A DNA stretch of 36,269 nucleotides from an uncultured Oscillospiraceae bacterium (GTDB lineage: Bacteria > Bacillota > Clostridia > Oscillospirales > Acutalibacteraceae): NCBI GenBank assembly GCA_900541975.1, contig UQLR01000022.1:1-36269 (forward strand), in the 5' to 3' direction. Under the pieces are notes generated by a model, which worked only from the letters and a program-made list of their open reading frames with translations, was not told where the DNA came from and searched no databases. Shown one piece after another: positions 1-7,574 of the stretch. A program made the translations under genes and the position numbers. Numbering within the stretch: position 1 is the stretch's first letter; every line of letters begins with the position of its first letter.

Positions 1-88
1 GCCGTTGGCTGTGCGCTTTTTCGTAAATACCGTAAAAATATCTGTAAAAAACGTAACCAGTACAATACAACAACGGTATACTTATTTT

Positions 89-1018
89 TTACGAATAAAA
101 AAAACCTTCCCACATCAAATACATCTTTTTAAATTCGCGCAGAGAATAGCCATTATCACCATTTACCGCTTTGATAGCCTCAGCTTCAGCGTTTGCCGTT
201 GGTCTTTGCTGCAGGATTGCTTTCTTTTGGGTGTAGATTCTGACAAATTTGCCGTTGATCCTGATTTTATTAATTTGAAGCACTTTATGATATTTTTTTG
301 CAAAATGGTTGATCCAGGTAATCTGCTGCGCTAAAGCATTTGCCGTTAGCTGCACATTAAACTTGGAACGCATCAGATAGTCCGACGTAATATAGTTGTA
401 CCTCTTCCCCATTTTATCTACTTTTCCTTCCGCCTGTGCATGGCGGCAAAGCAGAGCAAACGGCTCCTTGTCAAAATAAATAAACCGGTTTGTCCTGTGC
501 AGAAACACACTGCAATCATCAGGGTGTAAATCTTCTTTCTTAATATGAATCAGGTCCTTTGTATCAACCCCATACCAAAGCAGGTAAAGCAGTGCCCTGA
601 AATCCAGCAGATCGGCCGTTCCCAGCGGGTCAATATCAAAGCGAAGCGTGTATAAAAAAGTGTCCAGCTCTTCTAGATCTTTAAAATAAAATTTATAAAT
701 GTTATCGTAAGCAGAAGCAATGTCGCTATACACAACGGAACGGACCTGCTCCACCTGGGATTTTTCCGCAATGCCATACTGACAAAACAGCAAAAACAGA
801 TTTTCAAGCAAACGTCTGTTTTTACGAAAAGCAGCGCAGCTGAATCCTCCCCGCTGCTCACGAAAAAAACGTATAAAATCTTCTTTTGTTAAACACTTGA
901 CAGATGCTGCATTCTCTGTATCTGGCACAAAGCAGGCAAAATCCTGCAGATATTTTTCCTTTACTGCAAAAGAGTTATCTTCCTGAAAGCAATCTTTTAT
1001 AAACGCCTGATATGTCAC
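89..1018 (-). CDS. Degenerate tyrosine-recombinase-like DNA-binding protein
   Basis: This is a protein of about 309 aa that I cannot assign to a named family. Its layout resembles phage tyrosine recombinases: a helical N-terminal SAM-like segment (about residues 15-90), then a stretch ending LLYLLWYGVDTKDL that looks like integrase box I, and a later segment with INKIRINGKF. The box-I arginine position is occupied by Asp, and no clear HxxR or C-terminal tyrosine motif follows, so recombinase activity is doubtful. A DNA-binding regulator derived from an integrase is my inference. The upstream ATG at 1058-1060 overlaps the promoter -10, so I chose the GTG at 1016-1018. It lies behind a GAAAGAAGG ribosome site and about 35 bases after the predicted transcript start. 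Confidence 0.5.
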   Translation of the reverse strand: MTYQAFIKDCFQEDNSFAVKEKYLQDFACFVPDTENAASVKCLTKEDFIRFFREQRGGFSCAAFRKNRRLLENLFLLFCQYGIAEKSQVEQVRSVVYSDIASAYDNIYKFYFKDLEELDTFLYTLRFDIDPLGTADLLDFRALLYLLWYGVDTKDLIHIKKEDLHPDDCSVFLHRTNRFIYFDKEPFALLCRHAQAEGKVDKMGKRYNYITSDYLMRSKFNVQLTANALAQQITWINHFAKKYHKVLQINKIRINGKFVRIYTQKKAILQQRPTANAEAEAIKAVNGDNGYSLREFKKMYLMWEGFFYS

Positions 1019-1058
1019 GCTGGCCGCCTTCTTTCCCGCATCGGATTTATGCAGCCTC

Positions 1059-1087
1059 ATACTAACACATAAGTTCGAACTTGTCAA
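1059..1087 (-). promoter_or_regulatory. Promoter with embedded SOS-like operator for the recombinase-like gene
   Basis: Read on the minus strand this is TTGACA (1082-1087), a 17-base spacer, and TAGTAT (1059-1064). The spacer holds GAACTTATGTGT (1065-1076 on the plus strand as its complement), the operator shared across the left arm. The -35 overlaps the stop codon of the neighbouring 193-aa gene, so the recombinase-like gene can be transcribed on its own as well as by read-through. Confidence 0.75.
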
Positions 1088-1665
1088 TTCTTCTGTTTTA
1101 GAATTTGCAAAACAGTACAATACGTCTGTTCCCTATTCTTTTTTGCTTTATATGCTGCATTTTGCGGGTCGTAATATTCGATTTCTGTTAAAACACAGTT
1201 TGAATCCAGCCCAAACAATCCACAATATAAGATCTTATTTTCTACAGCAAAATACAGGGTTCTTGCTTGCTGTGTATTGGGCAATCCACCTAATAACTGC
1301 GAAAAAAAGAGCCTGCACAACTTTTCTTCTACTTTGCGTGTAAGCTGCGCCCGATGCAGTTGTAAAACCAAGCAGCCATTGACCATTTTACATATCTGTG
1401 GCAGTAAAAGATCTGTAAAGCTGCGATAGTGGTAAATCTGCTCTATCGGCTTGTATTCCTTTTCATATAAATGCAGACTTCTTCCGTCGCACAAACGGTA
1501 ACCCGTCTTCCCAGAGTCAAGAGAATATTTTTCACAAAATAAATAAATCTTAGAAAAAGCAAACGCTCTGCCCAGTATAAGGCGACCTCTCTCTTCGTAC
1601 GCATAGTTTGCATGGAAAATCCTGCCTTCTATTTCATACATGTATACTATACTCTTGCTTTCCAT
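1084..1665 (-). CDS. Hypothetical protein, left arm of tail island (193 aa)
   Basis: I do not recognise this protein. It is 193 aa, soluble in appearance, rich in Tyr, Leu and Cys, with no signal peptide, membrane helix, helix-turn-helix or zinc motif that I can see. The ATG at 1665 follows an AAGAGGGA ribosome site. The gene ends inside the -35 box of the recombinase-like gene, so the two probably form one leftward unit. It has its own palindromic operator about 50-70 bases upstream (1714-1737), which places it under the same control as the RNA polymerase gene. Position and co-regulation suggest a role in control of the island, but the sequence itself gives no function. Confidence 0.6.
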   Translation of the reverse strand: MESKSIVYMYEIEGRIFHANYAYEERGRLILGRAFAFSKIYLFCEKYSLDSGKTGYRLCDGRSLHLYEKEYKPIEQIYHYRSFTDLLLPQICKMVNGCLVLQLHRAQLTRKVEEKLCRLFFSQLLGGLPNTQQARTLYFAVENKILYCGLFGLDSNCVLTEIEYYDPQNAAYKAKKNREQTYCTVLQILKQKN

Positions 1666-1713
1666 CCCAATCCCTCTTTATTTTCTTTTTTAAGCTTTTT
1701 TAAGCTTTGCAAA

Positions 1714-1737
1714 ATAATAGAACGTTTGTTCTATTAT
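1714..1737 (-). promoter_or_regulatory. Perfect palindromic SOS-like operator upstream of the 193-aa gene
   Basis: The site is ATAATAGAAC, GTTT, GTTCTATTAT: two 10-base arms around a 4-base centre, with the core GAAC-N4-GTTC that matches the LexA-box consensus of Gram-positive bacteria. On the minus strand a TATAAT lies at its upstream edge and could be the -10. A -35 is not clear (TTTCCA with an 18-base spacer is the best candidate). The remaining spacer to 1845 shows no other structure. Confidence 0.75.
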
Positions 1738-1844
1738 AAAAATACCTGTTTTTCAATGGAAAGGCAAGTAATTTTCTTTGTTTTTTCAAAAATAAATCCT
1801 GCTGTGCCAAAAAAGGAACAATGCACGCCTGTTTCTTATAATTC

Positions 1845-2174
1845 TTATGAGGCTCCTTTAAATTTTTTAACCGCCAGCTCCTGCTCGGTATGGCGCGGCA
1901 GGTACAGAAGCTCTGGATTTTTATAAGTATACTGGACGCCTTCCCTATTGTCTTTCCTTTTTTTTAATAACCGCTTTATAATACGATCGTCGCGTACGGA
2001 TGATAAAAAAGCAATCGATGCGCTGCCAAAAAAGAAAAGAAACAGAAAGAAATAGACAATGGGACGGTACAAAAGCAGTTCGATCAGCAAAAAAGGTATG
2101 CTACCCGCAAAAACCGTATAAATTCTTTTTAAGATGCATCTTTTCATCTTTTGTAATATTCTTTTATCTGACAT
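1845..2174 (-). CDS. Small membrane protein, left arm of tail island
   Basis: The product is about 109 aa. A basic N-terminus is followed by two adjacent hydrophobic segments (about residues 18-60, rich in Phe, Leu and Ile) forming a likely helical hairpin. A basic, charged cytoplasmic tail follows, with several Lys/Arg around residues 60-75. No family is recognised. I chose the ATG at 2174 because an AGAGGTGG ribosome site stands just upstream; an in-frame GTG three codons earlier overlaps that site. It is transcribed away from the RNA polymerase gene from a promoter with two operators (2194-2205 and 2227-2238). A role as a membrane-acting effector or anchor is possible, but nothing in the sequence proves it. 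Confidence 0.6.
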   Translation of the reverse strand: MSDKRILQKMKRCILKRIYTVFAGSIPFLLIELLLYRPIVYFFLFLFFFGSASIAFLSSVRDDRIIKRLLKKRKDNREGVQYTYKNPELLYLPRHTEQELAVKKFKGAS

Positions 2175-2193
2175 TTTTTCCACCTCTTAAATA

Positions 2194-2249
2194 GAACTTT
2201 TGTTCGTTTTTTTCAATTTAATCATAGCACAAACGTTCGATCTTGTCAA
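2194..2249 (-). promoter_or_regulatory. Promoter with two SOS-like operators for the small membrane protein gene
   Basis: On the minus strand: TTGACA (2244-2249), 17-base spacer, TATGAT (2221-2226). The spacer carries GAACGTTTGTGC (2227-2238). A second operator, GAACTTTTGTTC (2194-2205), lies after the expected start site. The architecture is the same as at 1059-1087 and 2283-2311, which makes chance unlikely. Confidence 0.8.
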
Positions 2250-2282
2250 TGCAAGCTCCAAAATATTTTATTAAAATACAAC

Positions 2283-2349
2283 TTGACATGTTAGAACTTA
2301 TGTGTTAGTTTATTTCTATATATTTTTCCATTTTCTTCCACATAAGTTC
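2283..2349 (+). promoter_or_regulatory. Promoter with two SOS-like operators for the RNA polymerase gene
   Basis: TTGACA (2283-2288), 17-base spacer, TAGTTT (2306-2311). The spacer holds GAACTTATGTGT (2294-2305). A second copy in the opposite orientation, CCACATAAGTTC (2338-2349), lies in the leader about 20-30 bases after the expected start site. The leader would be about 85 bases and ends with AGGAGG at 2386-2391. Confidence 0.8.
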
Positions 2350-2403
2350 TATCACCACCCTTTTCTCTCATTACAATTATCAAGCAGGAGGTTTGCCAAT
2401 TTT

Positions 2404-5226
2404 ATGGAACGCAAAAAAGGAATTTATATTATGCAATTAGACGGAAAGGACGCATATTTAGCGAATTATTCCAGCGCAGAAAACAATACCGGGTATACAA
2501 CCCAAAATAAAGACGGCGTTTATAACCTAAAAAAATTCAAAGCGGCCTTCGATTACAGTCTGGATTTATTACAGCTGCGTTTCGTCTATAAAACGGTTTA
2601 TCGAAATAATCGCTTTTCATTTTGGGAAAACAAGAAAGAATTTTCCCCCTGTTTAATAAACGTTTCTTTTCGCTACGCTGTAAAGGCCTATAACCGTACG
2701 GCTGCAAACATCTATTTAAAATATGGCCATGCGCTTTCAATGGAAAAAATAGAAGATTGCGTACATATAGAGAACGGTACGCTGATTGCTGTTATGGTGG
2801 ACACGCCGGTTAAAAAACCGGTTGACAGCCATATTTTGGGTAGATATTTTTATTGGGAGCATGGTGTATATAAAGCAAAGAAAAACATAACAACGCTTGT
2901 AAGCGTTGCTGATATCCGCAGACAACTGTACCAAAAGGGGTTCATCTGCAACGGAATCCACTACGTCCGTTGGAAACGTTCTTCCGGCAGCGCGCGAGTT
3001 GGAAAATGCCTTTTTATAGACGAACGGCTTTATCCCAAAATGCATAAATGGGAGACGGCGGGCCTGCATATACCGCCGGGCACGCCGATAGACCTGGCGG
3101 CTTTGGAATCTTATATCGCACTAACTGCAAGCAGCATGATTGACACAATTAAAATTTTACCAGAAAACATTTTGGTAATAGAGGACTATATGAGCGTTTT
3201 TTTTGACGACGTAATTCGTGTACAGGAGGCAAACGGCTGTTTGAAGGCTGCCGATTGTAAAAGTAAAATTACCAATTCCATATGGGATGGGCAATCGCTG
3301 ATTGACCCTTCACTGATGGGGCGGTATAAAAGCAAAGGCATGCTTCTGCTGCGCAACCGTTTGTTTAAATCGTGCTGTTTTAATACAAATATACAGCGCT
3401 GGTTTGCAGATCATGGTATTACACAGGTCCGTCAACTGAACGGTTTTACGCTCGCCCAGGATATTTCGGACATAAAACTGATCACCACGCCAAGCAGCAT
3501 TAAATATTTAAAATTTGGCACGCTACAGCAATGGTTTAAGCATCTGCTGCCCGATTTTGGTATTGTAAAATTTGAAAAACCTCCCCATTTTTTGGACGGT
3601 ACTGCAACACAGACGCATTATCAGCTGATTAACAGCCTGCAACTTTCAAAAGAAGAGGTCGCGCAGCTTTTACAACCAACCTTCAGCTTTTTAGACCTGT
3701 TAAAAAAAGATCCGGCGGTTCTGCGCTGGTGGATCAAGGTTTATCCACAGGAAAACTTTGCAGATGCCGGGATAAAAAGCAAATCGGAAATAATATACAG
3801 ATTGCTTGGCAGCAACGAGGCTTTTTCAAAAACAAAGCTATATGACGATTTTAGAGCGGATTTCCTGAAGGCCTTTATTAAACATTTAAAAGAGGGCCGT
3901 GTTCTGGTAAACGGATGCTACGCCACGCTTTGCGGAAATCCCATTGAAATGCTGCAAGCTGCCATTGGCAAATTTTCCGGCAAACCGCAAACACCGCCGG
4001 GCACACTTTACTGTAAACGCTTTGAAGACGGCCAGCTTCTGCTTGGCTCGCGCAGCCCGCATATTACCTTTTCAAATATTTTGCTGGCCAAAAACACAGT
4101 CAATTTGCTGATCAACCGCTATATAAACGCAACTGAAGAAATTGTATTCATTAACAGCATAAATGAAAATATTTTGCAGAAACTGGCCGGGTGCGATTTT
4201 GATTCTGATGCAATTTTGCTGACGGATAACACCGTTTTGATTCGCGCGGCCATGCGCAATAAAGACCGCTTTAAAGTTGCCGTATGCGACGTAGCAGGCA
4301 TAAAAAACAAAAGGCGCTATTTACCGGAGGAGCAGGCGGATTTGGACATTCAAACAAGTAAAAACCTGATTGGCGACATTGTAAACCTCAGCCAGGAGCT
4401 AAATACGCTTGTATGGGACATGCTCGCCGATGGCAAAACTTTTACAGATATACAAGATATCTACATGGATATATGCAAACTCAGCGTTGCTTCCGGTATT
4501 GAGATTGATAAAGCAAAAAAGGAGTTTTTGGTAGATAACAGCCGGGAGCTTGCTTCCATACGAAAGAAATACGCAAAGGAAAAAGATCATAAGCAAATAA
4601 AGCCCAACTTTTTTGCACACCTTGCCAAACGGAAAGGATATTATAACGCTGCAAAAAAAGCATATATAAAGCATAAAACCGCCATGGATTATCTACAAAG
4701 CTGTATTCATGCTTACCGGTGTACGAAAAAAGGAAAGGCCGTGAAAAAAGAATTCCTCCCCTTTTCAGAAATTTTAGACCATTCCGGTTTTTCTTCAAAA
4801 CGCGTCTATTATAAACAGATAAAAGAAACGCTTGAAGACGTATACCAAACCAATCAGGCCGTTTCAGCCGTATTTGCAGACAAGCACAAAACCACCGAAG
4901 AAAAATTTGGCGAGGTCTTTTCCCTGCGGGAATGCTGCGCGCTTCGCCTTGGAAAAAAACAGTTTAATCGGGATACAATGCTCACGCTATTAAAATCGAT
5001 AGAAAAAGAAGAGAATAAAAAATACCGGCGGTTTATTTTTTACACGCTGTTTTCTTTTCCAAACAACAGCTTTTTTTCTGTTCTTAAAGAAAGTAGAACG
5101 CCTTGCAAAACCCTAAAAAAGGACTGTAACGGCTCCATTGAAATTTTAGGATGCAGATACAGCCATACAGATTTACCCATGCAAAAACAAGACGTTTTTT
5201 TCGACGAATTTTCAAACAAACCATGA
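2404..5226 (+). CDS. Single-chain double-psi-beta-barrel RNA polymerase (YonO/QDE-1-like)
   Basis: This 940-aa protein carries the hallmarks of the single-subunit polymerases typified by phage SPbeta YonO and fungal QDE-1. The metal-binding loop is GCDFDSD (Asp598, Asp600, Asp602), preceded by the strand-turn GQLLLGSRSPH (543-553), which corresponds to the RxP segment of the beta'-like barrel. A first barrel is visible at DGQS (295-298), followed by KGMLLL (Lys311) and FKSCCFN (Lys322), the lysines expected of the beta-like barrel. The N-terminal 280 and C-terminal 300 residues are unassigned; the C-terminus is basic and helical. The usual Gly of DFDGD is Ser here. The start follows AGGAGG at 2386; an in-frame ATG at 2431 is possible. 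The gene sits divergent from the membrane protein gene and just before the tail operon, suggesting it transcribes that operon (inference). Confidence 0.85.
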   Translation: MERKKGIYIMQLDGKDAYLANYSSAENNTGYTTQNKDGVYNLKKFKAAFDYSLDLLQLRFVYKTVYRNNRFSFWENKKEFSPCLINVSFRYAVKAYNRTAANIYLKYGHALSMEKIEDCVHIENGTLIAVMVDTPVKKPVDSHILGRYFYWEHGVYKAKKNITTLVSVADIRRQLYQKGFICNGIHYVRWKRSSGSARVGKCLFIDERLYPKMHKWETAGLHIPPGTPIDLAALESYIALTASSMIDTIKILPENILVIEDYMSVFFDDVIRVQEANGCLKAADCKSKITNSIWDGQSLIDPSLMGRYKSKGMLLLRNRLFKSCCFNTNIQRWFADHGITQVRQLNGFTLAQDISDIKLITTPSSIKYLKFGTLQQWFKHLLPDFGIVKFEKPPHFLDGTATQTHYQLINSLQLSKEEVAQLLQPTFSFLDLLKKDPAVLRWWIKVYPQENFADAGIKSKSEIIYRLLGSNEAFSKTKLYDDFRADFLKAFIKHLKEGRVLVNGCYATLCGNPIEMLQAAIGKFSGKPQTPPGTLYCKRFEDGQLLLGSRSPHITFSNILLAKNTVNLLINRYINATEEIVFINSINENILQKLAGCDFDSDAILLTDNTVLIRAAMRNKDRFKVAVCDVAGIKNKRRYLPEEQADLDIQTSKNLIGDIVNLSQELNTLVWDMLADGKTFTDIQDIYMDICKLSVASGIEIDKAKKEFLVDNSRELASIRKKYAKEKDHKQIKPNFFAHLAKRKGYYNAAKKAYIKHKTAMDYLQSCIHAYRCTKKGKAVKKEFLPFSEILDHSGFSSKRVYYKQIKETLEDVYQTNQAVSAVFADKHKTTEEKFGEVFSLRECCALRLGKKQFNRDTMLTLLKSIEKEENKKYRRFIFYTLFSFPNNSFFSVLKESRTPCKTLKKDCNGSIEILGCRYSHTDLPMQKQDVFFDEFSNKP

Positions 5227-5410
5227 AACACGGCTGTACAAGCAGTTTTTGCAGGTGATTGTATCGTTGCCTAAGGGATGCAAAGACACATGCCGCAGAA
5301 AAACAGGGTTGACAGCGCTTTTAAACGGGCACAGGAAAAGCACAGGGTTTGTTTCTCCTTCCGCCCTGAAAAAGCAGATATTTTGTTTGCTTTACATCAT
5401 TGTTGGTTTC

Positions 5411-5443
5411 TACTAACACATAAGTTCTATTATTACTTATAAT
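5411..5443 (+). promoter_or_regulatory. Operator and -10-like element before the tail operon
   Basis: The gap between the polymerase gene and the first tail gene (5227-5509) has no gene. It holds the operator ACACATAAGTTC (5416-5427) inside a longer match to the sites at 1061 and 2341 (common core ACTAACACATAAGTTC, truncated at 2341). A TATAAT (5438-5443) lies 10 bases downstream. No -35 is present at the right distance (AACACA at 17-base spacing). The start may therefore need another polymerase or activator. A GGAGGTGG ribosome site precedes the ATG at 5510. No clear terminator for the polymerase gene was seen. Confidence 0.6.
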
Positions 5444-5509
5444 AAAAAAACTGTCTGTATGGAACCAACCAAAGCAGCAAAATTTAAAAATTTTACGGAG
5501 GTGGTAAGG

Positions 5510-6016
5510 ATGGACCAAACAAATGCGGACCTTCTTTTGGAATGCTCGCAAAAAATAATTGGCCTTTTATGCAGCTCAGAGGAAATTGCAAAGTTGCTTT
5601 TGGACGACCCGCAGGCAACGGCAAACGACCTGATAGACGACAGTGGAAACATACGCCATATATTTGATTACGACTATGTTGACGAAAGCACACAGGAGGT
5701 TGCAACTTTTATCTGCGTGGAAGTAACGCTTCCGCAGGAGGCAGCCGGCAATATTCGGAATATAGAGGCCGCTGTACAGGTTGTTTCCCACAAATCGCAC
5801 ATGCGTCTTGACGGTGCCCTTTTCCCCGGCGCGGATTGCAGCCGCCGCGACGCCATCGTGCGGCATATTGATCTGCTGCTTGGCGGCAGAACCGATTTTG
5901 GGATTGGAAAACTGACGCTTTTAAGCATTGAAAAGACCGAGTTACCTGCAAAATACACCGGAAAGACGCTGCGTTATTCTGTGAGCGTTTTTGGAAAAAG
6001 CAGGCGGCACGCATGA
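5510..6016 (+). CDS. Predicted tail-completion-like protein (first gene of tail operon)
   Basis: The protein has 168 aa and no signal or membrane segment. The pattern is mixed alpha/beta: an N-terminal helix (residues 1-40), a strand segment near ATFICVEVTLP, a central RRDAIVRHIDLLL helix, and a C-terminal strand pair ending LRYSVSVFGK. Size and position, two genes before the tail tube, fit a tail terminator or head-tail completion protein, but I cannot assign it by motif. The ATG at 5510 is chosen because it follows GGAGGTGGTAAGG; an upstream in-frame ATG at 5459 has no ribosome site and lies close to the -10. The stop overlaps the next start (ATGA), showing translational coupling. Confidence 0.5.
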   Translation: MDQTNADLLLECSQKIIGLLCSSEEIAKLLLDDPQATANDLIDDSGNIRHIFDYDYVDESTQEVATFICVEVTLPQEAAGNIRNIEAAVQVVSHKSHMRLDGALFPGADCSRRDAIVRHIDLLLGGRTDFGIGKLTLLSIEKTELPAKYTGKTLRYSVSVFGKSRRHA

Positions 6017-6774
6017 AAAAAATCAGCCATTTCGACCTGATCAGCGGAGCAGATATAAGCTATGAAGGCATCTGCACCCTTCGCCAGCCTACATTAGAGC
6101 GCATACGGAGCCTGAAAGGCGGATATGCCCGCTACACGGCATATTTAAATGTTTTAATGATGGATTTGGAATTTTTCCTGTCTGAAATTGGCCTAAAAGA
6201 AAAATACCAAGCGTTGCCGGAAGAAAAGCGCACGCTGTTTTCCCCCTATTATCTGCACTTGGCAAACCCTGCAACAAAAGAAATTCTGCAAGAGGCGTTA
6301 TCCTTTTTCCTGCGCGAGAAGGTTGTATTCAGCCCAGAGCAAAACATCTTTTTACTTTTCCCTGCAGGTGCAAACGCGCCCTGCGGGCATATAGGCAATG
6401 AAAATTATGAAGACGTTCGCTATGGAATTCTGCAAATCAACTGTCTGGCTTCATCCTTTGAAGGCATCCCAAAAAAGTTTAAAAACGCAAAGGCACGCGA
6501 AATATACGAAGCAATTCAAAAAGGAAAGCAAAAGGCTGCCGCTCAGGGCAAAGCCGACAAGGCTCTGCTTCTTTCAAATATGATATCGGCGGTTTCTGCA
6601 CAGCACAACAGTTATAACCTTTTGAACATTTGGGGATTGACCGTATATCAACTGCAAGACCAATTTGGAAGATTAAACCTGAAAACCCAGTATGATATTT
6701 CCGCACTGCGCTGGGCGGCCTGGGGCAAAGAAAGCTTTGATTTTTCAATTTGGTATCAAAATTTAAACGTATAA
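6013..6774 (+). CDS. Tail-module protein of unknown function (253 aa)
   Basis: I do not recognise this 253-aa protein. It is predicted largely helical. A central segment around residues 115-150 contains a Cys/Gly-rich turn (CGHIGNENY), and the C-terminal half has YNLLNIWGLTVYQLQDQFGRL, a pattern reminiscent of small helical assembly proteins in Gram-positive phage tails. It starts with ATGA overlap on the preceding gene and ends 20 bases before the tail-tube gene, so it belongs to the morphogenesis operon. A neck, connector or assembly-chaperone role is possible. There is no portal-like length or motif, so it should not be counted as a head gene. Confidence 0.5.
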   Translation: MKKISHFDLISGADISYEGICTLRQPTLERIRSLKGGYARYTAYLNVLMMDLEFFLSEIGLKEKYQALPEEKRTLFSPYYLHLANPATKEILQEALSFFLREKVVFSPEQNIFLLFPAGANAPCGHIGNENYEDVRYGILQINCLASSFEGIPKKFKNAKAREIYEAIQKGKQKAAAQGKADKALLLSNMISAVSAQHNSYNLLNIWGLTVYQLQDQFGRLNLKTQYDISALRWAAWGKESFDFSIWYQNLNV

Positions 6775-6794
6775 CATGTAAAGGAGAATGAACA

Positions 6795-7517
6795 ATGGGA
6801 AAAACATTTGCTAACAGAGAGGTCTGCAACCTCGTATTCTGCGATTACAAAACACAGGTACCTTTTTTAAACGTTGATTTTGCCAACACAACCACAACGG
6901 AACTGACGGGCGAGCCGGTGTACGCCTATGGCGGCCAGGGGCACCCGAAAAGAGTTGCATTCCACGGTGAGAAGGGCGGCACCATCGCCTTTGAAACACA
7001 GATTCAGACAATGAAGCTGTATAGCCTGATCACAGGCGGTGAAATTACAAACAGCGCAAAATTTATAAAAAGAGAAGCGCTTACTTCTTCTGCGGCCGGT
7101 GTTATTGAGCTTTCTTCCACCCCGGTTGCCGGCACGGTATACGTATACGCGGCTGACGACGACTGCGGCACGGTGGTAGAATCCAGCGTGGACGGCCAGA
7201 GCGTTACGGTAAGCGACGTCAGCAGCGCTACAGACTTTATTGTATATTATATTGAAGAGCTTTCTTCAAACGTACAGAAGATCAACATTAAGTCCACTAC
7301 CTTCCCCAAGTGCTTTACCGCATATGCAGAAACCATTGAAAAGACAGAGGATGACGAGATTCTTCCGTATAAAATGATTGCTTACAAGTGCGCACCGCAA
7401 AGCACGGTATCTTTAAGCTTTACAAACAGCGGAGACCCCGCCACCATGACCGTTACCTGCGATTTGCTTGCAGACGACAACGATAATATCATGGACATGA
7501 TCCTTCTGGAGGGCTAA
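6795..7517 (+). CDS. Predicted major tail tube protein
   Basis: The protein has 240 aa, is rich in beta-strand-forming residues (Thr, Val, Ser), and is acidic, as is common for tail tube subunits. The N-terminal part has alternating strands around GEKGGTIAFETQIQTMKLYSLITGG (residues 55-80, written in part). The C-terminal part ends with a strand pair and an acidic DDNDNIMDMILLEG tail. It precedes the chaperone-like and tape measure genes, which is where a major tail protein is found in siphophages. A strong ribosome site (AAGGAGAA) and a terminator directly after the gene (7526-7560) fit a product needed in many more copies than the downstream proteins. No sheath gene accompanies it. Confidence 0.65.
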   Translation: MGKTFANREVCNLVFCDYKTQVPFLNVDFANTTTTELTGEPVYAYGGQGHPKRVAFHGEKGGTIAFETQIQTMKLYSLITGGEITNSAKFIKREALTSSAAGVIELSSTPVAGTVYVYAADDDCGTVVESSVDGQSVTVSDVSSATDFIVYYIEELSSNVQKINIKSTTFPKCFTAYAETIEKTEDDEILPYKMIAYKCAPQSTVSLSFTNSGDPATMTVTCDLLADDNDNIMDMILLEG

Positions 7518-7525
7518 TTTCCCGT

Positions 7526-7560
7526 GGGGGCGGTGGCTTTGCCACCGCCCCCGCTTTTTG
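7526..7560 (+). terminator. Intrinsic terminator/attenuator after the tail tube gene
   Basis: The stem is GGGGGCGGTGGC (7526-7537), loop TTT, GCCACCGCCCCC (7541-7552), followed by GCTTTTT. It is a perfect 12-bp GC-rich stem with a short T-run, inside the operon 9 bases after the tube stop. It probably lowers transcription of the genes that follow, unless the island polymerase reads through it. Confidence 0.8.
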
Positions 7561-7574
7561 AGGAGCTGATCAAT

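Noticed and set aside
1..88. A partial gene at the left edge
   Set aside because: The bases are AT-rich with no supported frame or ribosome site; nothing can be claimed.
2302..2403. N-terminal extension of the polymerase from 2302
   Set aside because: It would begin inside the promoter spacer; the AGGAGG at 2386 supports the ATG at 2404.
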